Below are positions 25,437 through 33,891 of a stretch of 64,000 bases of DNA, in pieces. This DNA comes from Anaerolineae bacterium (GTDB taxonomy: Bacteria; Chloroflexota; Anaerolineae; Aggregatilineales; J027): assembly GCA_008933735.1 (NCBI GenBank), contig WBUL01000013.1, forward strand, positions 1-64,000, read 5' to 3'. Numbering within the stretch: position 1 is the stretch's first letter; each line of letters opens with the position of its first letter. The position numbers and the translations under genes were made by a program. A model generated the notes under the pieces. It worked only from the letters and a program-made list of their open reading frames with translations, was not told where the DNA came from and ran no database searches.

Positions 25437-26333
25437 TTATGCGGGAAAGGCCGCCAGGACTTTGTAAAAAGCCTCAACATCAGCATTTTCCGGCAACCCT
25501 GCCACCTGCCCATCCCCCAATTCAATAATCATCCACTCGCCGTTTCTGCGTTTGGCGATGTCCATTGTCAAAAAGCGGCTTTGCACTTCTTTCGCCACTT
25601 TCTGGAACTGCTCAACTGGTGGGGCGGCGCTTGTATAGGTGCCTTCTTCCCAGTAGGGCGCCTGGCAAACCGGTTCACCATCCAGCCAGAAAATTCGATA
25701 CTCCAGCGTGAGGGGCATCTTGCTTTTTGAATGGGTGCCGATAGATTCAAATTCGACAAATTCCCGGAAGACAATGCCCTCGTTCAAGTCCTCGCCCTGA
25801 AGCTCAATAAAACGACGAATGACCTTCTCGGCACTTTCACGGTCTCCAGCGCTTGGGATGAAAAATGCCTCATGCCAGTAATGTTTTTGCGATTTGACAA
25901 AATCCTTGATGATGATCGGCAGTGAGTCAAACTGCCTGAGAATTTCGTGCACGGCGAGAATCGGAATCTCGGCTCCGGTCTTGAGCCAGGTGGTTAATGG
26001 GGTGTGGTACTCAATAATCGAGTAGGATTCGGGCAGGTAATGGCAGTGTTTATACTGGTCGGGGGTGTTAATCAACCGCCAGCCTTTTGCCAGCAGCATG
26101 TTATACAGTCGGGTATATTGTTCTGGTTTGAGCATCCACCCCCGATACACAACCGTTTCTTCTGTATCGAGCTGTGGCAGCCCCGCCAGGGCCGCGCTGT
26201 TCTCCTGCAAAAGTGCCTCAAAGCTGAACAATTCATAGCTCAATCCGGCTTTCTGGGCGGCTTCTGCCTCTTTGAGATATGCTGCGTTTGGTCGCTTCAC
26301 ATCGAACGGGTCGTTACAGAAGAGGATTTTCAT
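25437..26333 (-). CDS. ATP-grasp domain protein
   Basis: The product is 298 residues from the ATG at 26333 (a GTG 12 nt upstream is also possible). It begins KILFCNDPFDVKRPNAAYLKEAEAA and contains PIIIKDFVKSQKHYWHEA, the phosphate-binding region, and FREFVEFESIG plus WMIIELGDGQVAGLPE, the metal-binding end of an ATP-grasp fold. These enzymes join a carboxylate to an amine or thiol using ATP. Its relatives are uncharacterised DUF4343-like proteins, so no substrate is offered. It is convergent with the acyl-CoA dehydrogenase and 27 nt downstream of the HAD gene, which suggests co-transcription. Confidence 0.7.
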   Translation of the reverse strand: MKILFCNDPFDVKRPNAAYLKEAEAAQKAGLSYELFSFEALLQENSAALAGLPQLDTEETVVYRGWMLKPEQYTRLYNMLLAKGWRLINTPDQYKHCHYLPESYSIIEYHTPLTTWLKTGAEIPILAVHEILRQFDSLPIIIKDFVKSQKHYWHEAFFIPSAGDRESAEKVIRRFIELQGEDLNEGIVFREFVEFESIGTHSKSKMPLTLEYRIFWLDGEPVCQAPYWEEGTYTSAAPPVEQFQKVAKEVQSRFLTMDIAKRRNGEWMIIELGDGQVAGLPENADVEAFYKVLAAFPA

Positions 26334-26360
26334 AGCGATTTTCACAGATTCGTTTAGATT

Positions 26361-27156
26361 CTATGATGTTGAGATTGTTTCTTTCGCGCAAGGCTGCGAA
26401 AGTTCTAATTTTTTAACCACATCAGGCAGTTCTGCCAGGCTTACGACCACTGCGTCAGGGAGAATCGTCAGGTGTTCTGGCAGGTGTTTGATGTTCTCGC
26501 GCATGGAAGGAAGATAAGCCGGACGCTCAAATGGATCAATCGCCTGAAGTTGTTCCAGCGGAAGCCGCAGAACGGTTTTTGCGCCGAAAAGGTGGGGATA
26601 CAGGCAGTCATGATCATAGCGATCTCCGATGTGAATCCGCAGCGCATCCGAGTCTTGAAATTTCGCATAAAACTCCCGCTGGTTTTTGAGGGCTCCTGTG
26701 CGGTCAGGAGTCAAAAATTCATCAAACAGGTCATACAGACCAAGCGCTTTTAACACTGGGAACTGGTATTTGCTCAGACCCATCGTTGATACGAACAATG
26801 TACGATGGGTTTCAGCGGATAATTCCTTGAGGACTTCTGGGGCGTTGTCCAGCGCGGAAATATGCGGTGGGAAGGCATACGCAATGACCAATTTTTCAGC
26901 ATTGCTTTCCAGCGTGACCCCATAACGGTTGGCAACCGTTTGGAAAATATCTTCCCAGTCCATGGTCATCGGGACGTTTTCGAGGGGGTGATCCAACCGT
27001 CTATCATGCTCGGCTAGAATGGCCGCGTAAAAGGAGTCGTTACAACCGGTTTTTTGTTGAAGTTCCGCGACGACAGCCGGGAAAATCACCTCGCTAAAAG
27101 CGTTGACTAACAAAGTGCCATCAACATCAAAAAAAAAGAAGTGTTTCGCGTGTCAT
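26361..27156 (-). CDS. HAD-family hydrolase with apparent frameshift at a T9 run
   Basis: The in-frame body (26361-27113) encodes about 250 residues with HAD motif II (LFVSTMGLSKY) and motif IV (IHIGDRYDHDC). The essential motif I, FFDVDGTLL, is encoded just upstream, but its frame has a stop and no start. The natural start ATG (27156) reads MTRETLLFF and then shifts at a run of nine T (27137-27129 on the minus strand). Eight T would join start, motif I and body into one frame of about 264 residues. This may be an indel error in a homopolymer, transcript slippage or a real mutation. HAD enzymes are mostly phosphatases; the substrate is unknown. Confidence 0.7.
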
Positions 27157-27211
27157 TTCTTCTTGGCTCGATTATCATAGAGAGTACGATTAGGATGGAA
27201 CAGGCTGCCCG

Positions 27212-27985
27212 ATGCGTCAATTGGCAATCCTTCTTTTTTTGATATGCATTTTTCTTCCCGTTTACGCGCAGGATGATGAAAACGCTCCTGCCCTGCCAAC
27301 ACCACTGCCACGAGTTTATACACAGGAAGAAATCAATAACCTTATGGATTTGATACAGGAGAACTATGGTATTGGATTTGCATATCCGGCGGAATGGATT
27401 GCCAGCGACGCTAACGAGGTGATCTGGTTTGCCGATGGGCTGCATGAAATTCTTCATGCCCTGGATACAGCCGCTTATTATCTTTATATTTATGGCAGTG
27501 CAACGGATGAGGTTACCCCTGCGGAATTTTTCCGCCAGCATTTTGACCGCGCCCGGATTATCCTTGACCGTGCGACCTACATTGATGGCGGATTCTGGGG
27601 CAATACGCTGCCCATGTATGAAAACAGCCAGGTTGTGGGTTATATGATTCAATTGACTTTCCAGGGCATGGGCGGGCCGTTTGTGATTGTTCATGAGTTA
27701 GGGCATGTGCTGGACAGCCTGCTGTCGGATGTACCGCACACCCAATTTGTAGAGGAATTGGGTGGGGAATGGACAACTCAGAACTGGATTCCGGGGGTGG
27801 GGTATTCAGGAAATGAACGCTTTTTCCCACGTGGACTGGGCGGCCCGAATGAGGATTTCGCTGATACTTTTGCCAATATGCTGCTCGGCTACCTCTCTGA
27901 AGAGAATATTCCGGCACGCTTTGACTTTATGCAAAGATACCTGCCCACATGGTTAGAAAGCATCCGGGAGATGCCTGTTTCGTGA
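27212..27985 (+). CDS. Secreted HExxH metallopeptidase (ATLF-like)
   Basis: This is 257 residues. A signal peptide (residues 1-20, ending VYAQ) is followed by a Pro-rich stretch and a compact domain with HELGH at 161-165 and a candidate third zinc ligand, E214, in GPNEDFADTFANML. The 49-residue spacing and the NEDFADTF context resemble anthrax lethal factor-like (M34/ATLF) peptidases. It acts outside the cell or in the envelope. A weak promoter (TTGGCT, 16 nt, TACGAT) can be read just upstream, divergent from the HAD gene. Substrates are unknown. Confidence 0.7.
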   Translation: MRQLAILLFLICIFLPVYAQDDENAPALPTPLPRVYTQEEINNLMDLIQENYGIGFAYPAEWIASDANEVIWFADGLHEILHALDTAAYYLYIYGSATDEVTPAEFFRQHFDRARIILDRATYIDGGFWGNTLPMYENSQVVGYMIQLTFQGMGGPFVIVHELGHVLDSLLSDVPHTQFVEELGGEWTTQNWIPGVGYSGNERFFPRGLGGPNEDFADTFANMLLGYLSEENIPARFDFMQRYLPTWLESIREMPVS

Positions 27986-28021
27986 TACAGTAATAAAAAA
28001 GGGAAATAGTGATTCATAAAA

Positions 28022-29011
28022 ATGATTAAGAAAGTAATTCCTGAGCTGCATGGGTGGGCGCTCGACGAGAGTGGCAATCCTACTCCAGTGGGGATGGCAC
28101 TGAAAAAATCCAAGGGCTACCGGTGCCCTGTTTGCCGGGGCGATATGCGTGTGCGAACAAAAAATAGCAAGCACTACTTTTATCATGAAAGTGTGGATGA
28201 CTGCACTCCTGAGCAGGTTGCCGACGCGCTGGGGGGAAAGTGGTTATTGACCCTGCTGAATGAGATGCTGATCCGGCAGGAAACCTGCCCCGTCACCTGG
28301 GAGATTGAAGACCACAGATTTACGGCGGATGTGCTGTTAGGCGTTACCACCATCATCGAGAATTCCCGAACGCATTATGGCACTCCGGATATTGCCTTGC
28401 TTAATGAAGAAGGAAAACTCCGGGCGGTGCTGTTCTGGCGCACGCTTGAGGATGAACTCATTCGTAAATTTGGCTATCACGGCATTCCATCACTGGTGGT
28501 GCAATCCGAAACATTTTACAGCGGTCTTATCAATAACCACTTTGTATTCAAAACCCTGGACGTTCTGGGGGGGTGGTGGCTGGATAGGTTTTCGGATGCG
28601 CTGGTTCTCGAACCGGATACTGTGCGTGATTTGTTCCGCCAGATGGTGTCCGAGCCTCCATTTCACTTCTGTGGTTCGCTTGAACCCCTGGACGAGACTT
28701 CCTGTGTGCTTTCCTACAAAGCGCAGCACGTCTGGATGCCCTATCCTGTGTTTGAACTCGTCATCGGTGGGACACGAAATACCATAGGGGACATTACGAT
28801 CATCAAGCAGACATGGCACCAGAAAGATCACAGCGAGATAGATATTTTCCATGTGACAAGACGCAAGCGGGATGGTTCAAAAGAGTGCGCGGTCGGGGTG
28901 CGGCGGAGTTTTCCACAGGTGTTCCAGGCGCAGCGCAGCACAATTTCGATGCAGGCGGTCAAAGCACACAAATCTGCCCAGGAAATTGCCTGCGAGCTAG
29001 CCATGCAATAA
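28022..29011 (+). CDS. CoiA-like protein with N-terminal Cys-His zinc finger
   Basis: This is 329 residues. Near the N-terminus is CPVCRGDMRVR followed by HYFYHESVDDC, a Cys2-His type segment like the start of CoiA competence proteins. The next 100 residues could be a nuclease-like fold (ADVLLG, then GTPDIALLNEEGKLRAVLFW). CoiA proteins are linked to DNA uptake and contain a restriction-endonuclease-like domain. The resemblance here is by motif only, and the C-terminal half is unrecognised. It is 36 nt downstream of the metallopeptidase gene on the same strand. Confidence 0.45.
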   Translation: MIKKVIPELHGWALDESGNPTPVGMALKKSKGYRCPVCRGDMRVRTKNSKHYFYHESVDDCTPEQVADALGGKWLLTLLNEMLIRQETCPVTWEIEDHRFTADVLLGVTTIIENSRTHYGTPDIALLNEEGKLRAVLFWRTLEDELIRKFGYHGIPSLVVQSETFYSGLINNHFVFKTLDVLGGWWLDRFSDALVLEPDTVRDLFRQMVSEPPFHFCGSLEPLDETSCVLSYKAQHVWMPYPVFELVIGGTRNTIGDITIIKQTWHQKDHSEIDIFHVTRRKRDGSKECAVGVRRSFPQVFQAQRSTISMQAVKAHKSAQEIACELAMQ

Positions 29012-29035
29012 AAAAGCCGACAAAAAAGTCGGCTT
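29007..29035 (-). terminator. Terminator of tRNA-Lys
   Basis: AAGCCGAC pairs with GTCGGCTT (29014-29021 and 29028-29035) with a 6-nt loop. On the minus strand the stem is followed by TTTTTTATTG. It also overlaps the end of the CoiA-like gene and could act weakly in that direction. Confidence 0.8.
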
Positions 29036-29048
29036 AGTATTAAAAAAG

Positions 29049-29120
<72 letters not shown>

Positions 29121-29133
29121 ATTGACCTCAAAT

Positions 29134-29161
29134 AGTGTAGCAAATTGATTGCGGCTGTCAA
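29134..29161 (-). promoter_or_regulatory. Promoter of tRNA-Lys
   Basis: TTGACA (29161-29156), a 16-nt spacer and TACACT (29139-29134) on the minus strand predict a start near 29127, seven nt before the mature 5' end. Confidence 0.8.
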
Positions 29162-29200
29162 TGCAAAAATCTTGTATTGGCTAGCGAGTCTGGCCCGCTC

Positions 29201-29818
29201 TCAATCTCCCTGTTTCTGAAAAATAACCGGATTCATCAGGTCATTGTTGTCCAGTACAAGATTGGCCTTTTCGCGGGGCTGGCAGGTTTCCAGGTAAATT
29301 TTCTGCCCTGGTAAATAGCGTAGCTCGTAATGTTTTGTCACTTCCTCAACGGAGCCGAATAGAACCTGATCCCGTTCCCGCGCCCGTTTTAAGGATGTTT
29401 CAAAACTGATCTCGACAAAAATTTTCATATCCCACTGGTCAATCAGTTCTGGACGCAGCAGTTTGTAATGGAGATACTGAACGATTCTCCATGCGATCGT
29501 CAAAAAGGGCGGTTTGGAAGGGGCGATTTTCTTTAAGGGGAATCAGCAACCGGGATTTAAGCACCTCGTAATCAAACGAATCGTAAAAATAGCCCTCCGG
29601 AGACAGTTTGCCACGCTGGTGGCGGATGTCCGGCGGGTTGTGAAATGAGTCTACTGAAGCACGGATAAGGAACGTCCCCGTTCCCGAAGGCGAGCCGCAA
29701 GCCTATCGGCCAGCGTCGTTTTACCTGCCGCGTCAATGCCATCAATCGCCACACAAGTCGGATAGGGATGGTCAATACAAATGATGGTTTCGGCAATTTT
29801 CTCTAAAAGATCAGTCAT
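29201..29818 (-). pseudogene. Decayed uridine kinase-like P-loop kinase
   Basis: Three frames together make one kinase. Frame 1 from ATG 29818 has the P-loop AIDGIDAAGKTTLADRL and stops at 29651. Frame 2 continues IRASVDSFHNPPDIRHQRG and SPEGYFYDSFDYEVLKSRLL to TALFD. Frame 3 (29503-29201) ends with LLRPELIDQWDMKIFVEIS and the RARERD lid region. The first break is fixed by one extra base near 29671, where a CC could have been CCC. At the second break (about 29470-29510) the usual FDG segment is missing, so bases appear to be deleted. The intact enzyme would phosphorylate uridine or a related nucleoside. Two independent lesions argue for a pseudogene. Confidence 0.75.
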
Positions 29819-30017
29819 TTCTTGGGCGTTTGAAAAAGGCCTCCCCTTCCTCCGGGTCAAACGCCACCAACTCCCACCCCAGTTCTCCATATTTGTTGAA
29901 TAATTCATGCAGCGCGGTGTTTTTCCATTCTTTCTGATACTGCCCATTCAATGCAAAAACCCGCTTGCTCTGTTCATCGTAGTGCCAGGAAATTTGCAGG
30001 TATTCCCATTTTTGCAT
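29811..30017 (-). CDS. Small DUF4177-like protein
   Basis: This is 68 residues. It starts MQKWEYLQISWHYD and ends with YGELGWELVAFDPEEGEAFFKR, the WEY ... LGxxGWELV pattern of DUF4177-like proteins. The family has no known function. Its stop overlaps the kinase pseudogene start by 8 nt. AAGGAC lies about 10 nt upstream; an in-frame TTG 6 nt earlier is the alternative start. Confidence 0.65.
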   Translation of the reverse strand: MQKWEYLQISWHYDEQSKRVFALNGQYQKEWKNTALHELFNKYGELGWELVAFDPEEGEAFFKRPRND

Positions 30018-30156
30018 GTTCAATTTGTCCTTTTTTCAAGAAATTAATCTTTTGCTCATGAGTTCCTTACGGAATTTTCAGCGCGGCCCCATGTGCGGTT
30101 AAGGAAAGTACCATATCTTAGGAACATCAGCAACGAAATGGAGGAGATTGAACATC

Positions 30157-30327
30157 ATGTTAAGTTGGGCACTGTTTTTCCTGGTGATCGCGTTGGTGGC
30201 AGGTGTGTTAGGTTTTGGTGTTATCGCAGGAACGGCTGCCGGTATTGCGAAGCTGCTGTTCTTCCTGTTCCTGATCCTATTTGTAGTGGCGCTTATCACA
30301 GGTCGCAGTCCGGTGGAGCTGACGTAG
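30157..30327 (+). CDS. DUF1328 (YtjA-like) small membrane protein
   Basis: The product is 56 residues with two hydrophobic helices. It opens [20 protein letters not shown], followed by [11 protein letters not shown] and ending ITGRSPVEL. This is the characteristic DUF1328/YtjA pattern: a very small two-helix inner-membrane protein of unknown function. GGAGGAG lies about 10 nt before the ATG. It is a single-gene unit with a strong terminator 22 nt after its stop, convergent with recF. Confidence 0.85.
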   Translation: MLSWALFFLVIALVAGVLGFGVIAGTAAGIAKLLFFLFLILFVVALITGRSPVELT

Positions 30328-30348
30328 ACCAGAGGTGGTTAACATACC

Positions 30349-30377
30349 AGGCAGGGCATCCCCTGCCTTTTTGTTTT
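30349..30377 (+). terminator. Rho-independent terminator of the DUF1328 gene
   Basis: AGGCAGGG (30349-30356) pairs with CCCTGCCT (30361-30368) around a CATC loop and is followed by TTTTGTTTT. It meets the recF stop codon. Confidence 0.9.
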
Positions 30378-31581
30378 AAGCCCCGGTAATCTGCCCCGCT
30401 TTGACATGCCATAGGGTGGCTTTATTGCGAAAGGAAGCCGTGAAAATAGTGGGTTCTGTGGTGGTCAGCAGGGCCTGCGGCGCTTTTTGCACCTGTTCCA
30501 GCAAATAAGCACGGCGTAGTTCATCCAGTTCGCTGATCACTTCGTCCAGCAATAGGACAGGCCACTCACTGATTTTTTCACGCATCCAGTTGAGTTCCGC
30601 CAATTTGATTGCCATGACCGCAGTGCGGGCCTGCCCTCGTGACCCATACAGACTCAGGTCACGTCCGTTCACAAAAAAACGCAGCTCATCCCGCTGTGGC
30701 CCACTGAGAGTCATCCCTCGCTTGATTTCTTCCTCGCGGGCAGCCAGCAGCGCTTCCAGGTACTGTGGGGTGATCTGATCAGCGGTAATCTGGCGGTGCA
30801 AATCCAGACCTGGAATCCCGAATGAGAGCTGACCATTGCCCTCAGCGGTGGGTTCGAAGCTTGGCACGTAGGCTAATTTCAGCTCCTCCCGTCCGCCCGT
30901 CAGGTCAGAATAGATTTTGGCGGCTTCATTTTCAATTTCACGCAAAAAACGCTGCCGCCCTGCGATAATGATGCCCGCCGATTGGGTAAGCTGAGCATCC
31001 CAGTATTCCAATTCGCCAACCCGATTTTTGTTTTCGCCGATCTGTCGCAGCAGCGCGTTGCGACTGGTCAGGACTTTTTCAAACTGGGCAACTGCTTCTG
31101 CATAATCGTTATTAACCTGTGACAGGGTAGCATTCATGTAAGCACGGCGGCTGGAGGGCGATCCTTCAACCAGCGACAAATCCTGCGGCAAAAACATGAC
31201 CACCGCTATCAAGCCCAAAACGTCGCTGCGCCGCTTGGTGACACCGTTCAAACGGATTTCTTTTTTAAAGCGTTCGTTCAGTGTGTTCGGGTTTTCCCTT
31301 AGCAGTGTAATTTCCAGCCGGTTCAGGGTGTGATTTGCAGAGAGAATCTCTAAACCAACCTGGGCAAAGGGCATGGGTTCGCCTTCCGTGCGCCAGTTAA
31401 TCAACTGCTTATCTGAAGTTGCATAGGGAGAAGTAGAAGTAGCGGCGTAATAAATCGCTTCCAGCAGACTGGTTTTGCCCTGGGCATTCTGCCCATGAAT
31501 CAACACGGCACCCGTAGGAATCGTCATTTCAAGACGGGTGTAGTTGCGGAAGTTTTTTAACGAGAGGTGTTCGATTTGCAT
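30376..31581 (-). CDS. recF: RecF recombination mediator
   Basis: The product is 401 residues. Walker A is HGQNAQGKTSLLEAI (around 29-43), the signature region is YGSRGQARTAVMAIKLAEL, and Walker B is WPVLLLDEVISELD. RecF is an SMC-like ATPase that helps load RecA at gapped DNA. Unlike many bacteria it is not next to dnaA or dnaN here but 3 nt downstream of holA, so both are probably co-transcribed. It is somewhat longer than the usual 360 residues. Confidence 0.95.
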   Translation of the reverse strand: MQIEHLSLKNFRNYTRLEMTIPTGAVLIHGQNAQGKTSLLEAIYYAATSTSPYATSDKQLINWRTEGEPMPFAQVGLEILSANHTLNRLEITLLRENPNTLNERFKKEIRLNGVTKRRSDVLGLIAVVMFLPQDLSLVEGSPSSRRAYMNATLSQVNNDYAEAVAQFEKVLTSRNALLRQIGENKNRVGELEYWDAQLTQSAGIIIAGRQRFLREIENEAAKIYSDLTGGREELKLAYVPSFEPTAEGNGQLSFGIPGLDLHRQITADQITPQYLEALLAAREEEIKRGMTLSGPQRDELRFFVNGRDLSLYGSRGQARTAVMAIKLAELNWMREKISEWPVLLLDEVISELDELRRAYLLEQVQKAPQALLTTTEPTIFTASFRNKATLWHVKAGQITGA

Positions 31582-31584
31582 ACG

Positions 31585-32565
31585 TTATTTTGTGACGCCA
31601 GCGATGAATACCTCCAGCGCCATCTGGTCACTCATTTTGCCCGTTTTGATTTGAAAATCATAGTCTACTAATTTGCGGTAAATGTCTTCCAGCAGTTCCA
31701 GGGCAGCGAACTGGCGTGCCTGCCCACCCAGTTTTTTGGCAACGAAGTCGTGCACCCCAATGACTTTTGCCATCCCATCGGTACTGCCGTATTCGTCAAT
31801 ATACTCCCGTGCCAGAATCAAGAGTCGAAATTGGCGGTTAATCATGCCGAACAGGGAAAGGGGCTCGCTGCCTTCGTTCAAAAGCTGTCGAGCGATAGTG
31901 AGAGCCGTTTTGCCGTCCTGCCGTCCAATAGCATCCACCATCTCGAAAATGTTGGCTTCCGCTATGTAGGGTGTCAGAGTAGCAACATCAATCTCGTTAA
32001 TGGGACGCTCGTAATTCACGTAAGCTACAATTTTGGCGATTTCACTATCTGCCGCCCGTAAATCCTTATCTACAACCGAGGCCAGCGCCGCCGCCGCGTT
32101 AGGTTCGATGTCGGCTCCAAATTCGTTTTTTGTATGTGCCATAATCCACTGGGTGAGGTTAGCAGGAGCAACAAAGGTTTTCTCGTAACCATTGGGATTT
32201 TCTTGGGCCAGCTTGAGCACGGGATTATTTTTGGAGAGCGTTGTGTTTTCATGGAAGACCAGCCGTGCGAATTCAGGGAGCGCGATCAGGCTTTCACAGA
32301 GCTTTTCAAGCTCCTCTTTGCCGGATTTTCCCTTGTCCAATCGGGCAAGCAGTCCTTCGACAATCACCAGGCGTTTATCGGCGAGGAAGGGGATCACGCT
32401 GACTGCGTTAATGACCGCCATTGGGGAAACGTCGGCACCACTAAGGATCGTCGTATTGAGTTCGTTGGGGTCGTTCATAGCGCGACGCATGGCCACAAGC
32501 TGCCCCTTGCGACTGTATTCATCTTCCCCGTGAAGGATGTAGAACGTGGGTGTGGGTTTAGCCAA
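31585..32565 (-). CDS. holA: DNA polymerase III delta subunit
   Basis: This is 326 residues. It starts TPTFYILHGEDEYSRKGQL, the degenerate P-loop-like N-terminus of HolA, and contains LADKRLVIVEGLL and IFEMVDAIGRQDGKTAL. The latter marks the delta-subunit fold and collar domain. HolA is the clamp-opening subunit of the clamp loader. It overlaps the preceding DUF6391-like gene by 8 nt. Confidence 0.92.
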   Translation of the reverse strand: MAKPTPTFYILHGEDEYSRKGQLVAMRRAMNDPNELNTTILSGADVSPMAVINAVSVIPFLADKRLVIVEGLLARLDKGKSGKEELEKLCESLIALPEFARLVFHENTTLSKNNPVLKLAQENPNGYEKTFVAPANLTQWIMAHTKNEFGADIEPNAAAALASVVDKDLRAADSEIAKIVAYVNYERPINEIDVATLTPYIAEANIFEMVDAIGRQDGKTALTIARQLLNEGSEPLSLFGMINRQFRLLILAREYIDEYGSTDGMAKVIGVHDFVAKKLGGQARQFAALELLEDIYRKLVDYDFQIKTGKMSDQMALEVFIAGVTK

Positions 32566-33112
32566 AGCGTGTGTTTACCCGATGAATGGTCATGGTTTTT
32601 CCGGTCAGGGGCATCCGGGTTTCATGGCGGGTAATTTCTGTTAGTTCGAGGTCGCCAGGTTCGCCCAGGGTGGTAATGTGTTCCTGCAAGGCAAGACCCA
32701 TTGGCTGCGATACGATCAATGCCCCAATGGTCAGGAGCATCACCAGGGGCAGACGATTCAAGATATCATTGCCATTATTTTTGGTGCCGCTTAAGCCGAT
32801 GATGGCCGCTAAACTGGTCATCAGGCTGGTTGTGACCAGGCCCGTACCGCAGTTGGGATGGACAGCCCACTTATGTTCCCCGGATTTCATGCGTCGCAGG
32901 GCTTCTTCGGCGGCTTCGCGGACTTTTTCAGTATCTGCTTCCCCGTAGAGATAAAACCCGCTGCTGTCAGCGCGGCCTGCGATGCTCAAATTCTTAATGC
33001 GGCGGCTGAGCATATGAATCGTCGCATGTTCCAGACCATGATTGCGGCGGACACGGCGAACAAAGGGCAGGTTTAGAACCGGACTGGAGAATTTTGCTAA
33101 ACTTTCAATCAT
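32558..33112 (-). CDS. DUF6391-like membrane protein
   Basis: This is 184 residues. The N-terminus has RRVRRNHGLEHATIHMLSRR, then SSGFYLYGEADTEKV and HPNCGTG, a pattern I associate with DUF6391. Two hydrophobic helices follow (about 90-110 and 120-145). The conserved His-Glu-His and Cys residues suggest metal binding but no function is known. AGAAGG lies 8 nt before the ATG. It is the first gene of the holA-recF run. Confidence 0.65.
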   Translation of the reverse strand: MIESLAKFSSPVLNLPFVRRVRRNHGLEHATIHMLSRRIKNLSIAGRADSSGFYLYGEADTEKVREAAEEALRRMKSGEHKWAVHPNCGTGLVTTSLMTSLAAIIGLSGTKNNGNDILNRLPLVMLLTIGALIVSQPMGLALQEHITTLGEPGDLELTEITRHETRMPLTGKTMTIHRVNTRFG

Positions 33113-33213
33113 GTGGGAAACCTTCTACCTATGGGCAGCCTGTGTTCAGTGTAATCCGTTCAACAGGACTCGGCAATAGCCACCGGGCATTTTCTAATCG
33201 GATTTCTATACGC

Positions 33214-33891
33214 TCATCTTGTTAGTAGCGACCAGATCAGATCCGTATCCGCCAGATTTTCAACTACGTGTGTTGGATGATATCCGGCCAGAGCATCTGC
33301 TGAGTAGCGCCCCGTCGCAACTGCCAGCACATTGGCCCCGCACGCCTTTGCACAGGCAATATCTTCCGGGGTATCGCCGATCATCCAGACCTGTTCGGGA
33401 GGATAGCCGAAGGTTTGCTTGGCGCGTCGGAGCGCAATCGGGGCCAGGTCGCTGCGGTGAACTGCCTCTGAACCGAATACACCAAAATGAAACGCCGTCG
33501 GTTCGTATCCGGCAGCGCGAAGTTTAATACCAGCCGAGGTTGGCATGTTGGCTGTAATCAGCCCGACGGCCATCTGGGAATTGTCCAGACAGCGTTGCAG
33601 CAATGTCTGTGCCCCGGCACAGGGACGTGTCTCGAAATTGTCGATGATCGCTTCCAGGTGATGTGCCAGAACGCCGTCATAGCGTTTCAACTGTGTCTGG
33701 ATGACTTCTGGCACAATGAGACCTTCCAGCGTTTCCAGCAGCATTTGCCAGTCGGTTTTGCCGCCAAACTGAAAGCGGTCAAGGGTGCCAACTGTACCAA
33801 AAACTTCCTGCATTGCGAGGCGGGTCGCGGCAGCACCCGCCCCCTTTGAAAGCAAAAGTGTCCCGTCTATATCAAACAGGATGAGTTTCAT
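33214..33891 (-). CDS. HAD-family phosphatase (phosphoglycolate phosphatase-like)
   Basis: The product is 225 residues. Motif I is LILFDIDGTLLLSKGAG, motif II GLITANMPTSAG, motif III around LRRAKQTFG and motif IV VWMIGDTPEDIACAKA. A helical cap lies between motifs I and II (about 20-90). This layout is typical of Gph-like phosphatases; the actual substrate cannot be read. The ATG at 33891 overlaps the tdh stop by 4 nt (ATGA) and is preferred over an upstream codon inside tdh. Confidence 0.88.
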   Translation of the reverse strand: MKLILFDIDGTLLLSKGAGAAATRLAMQEVFGTVGTLDRFQFGGKTDWQMLLETLEGLIVPEVIQTQLKRYDGVLAHHLEAIIDNFETRPCAGAQTLLQRCLDNSQMAVGLITANMPTSAGIKLRAAGYEPTAFHFGVFGSEAVHRSDLAPIALRRAKQTFGYPPEQVWMIGDTPEDIACAKACGANVLAVATGRYSADALAGYHPTHVVENLADTDLIWSLLTR

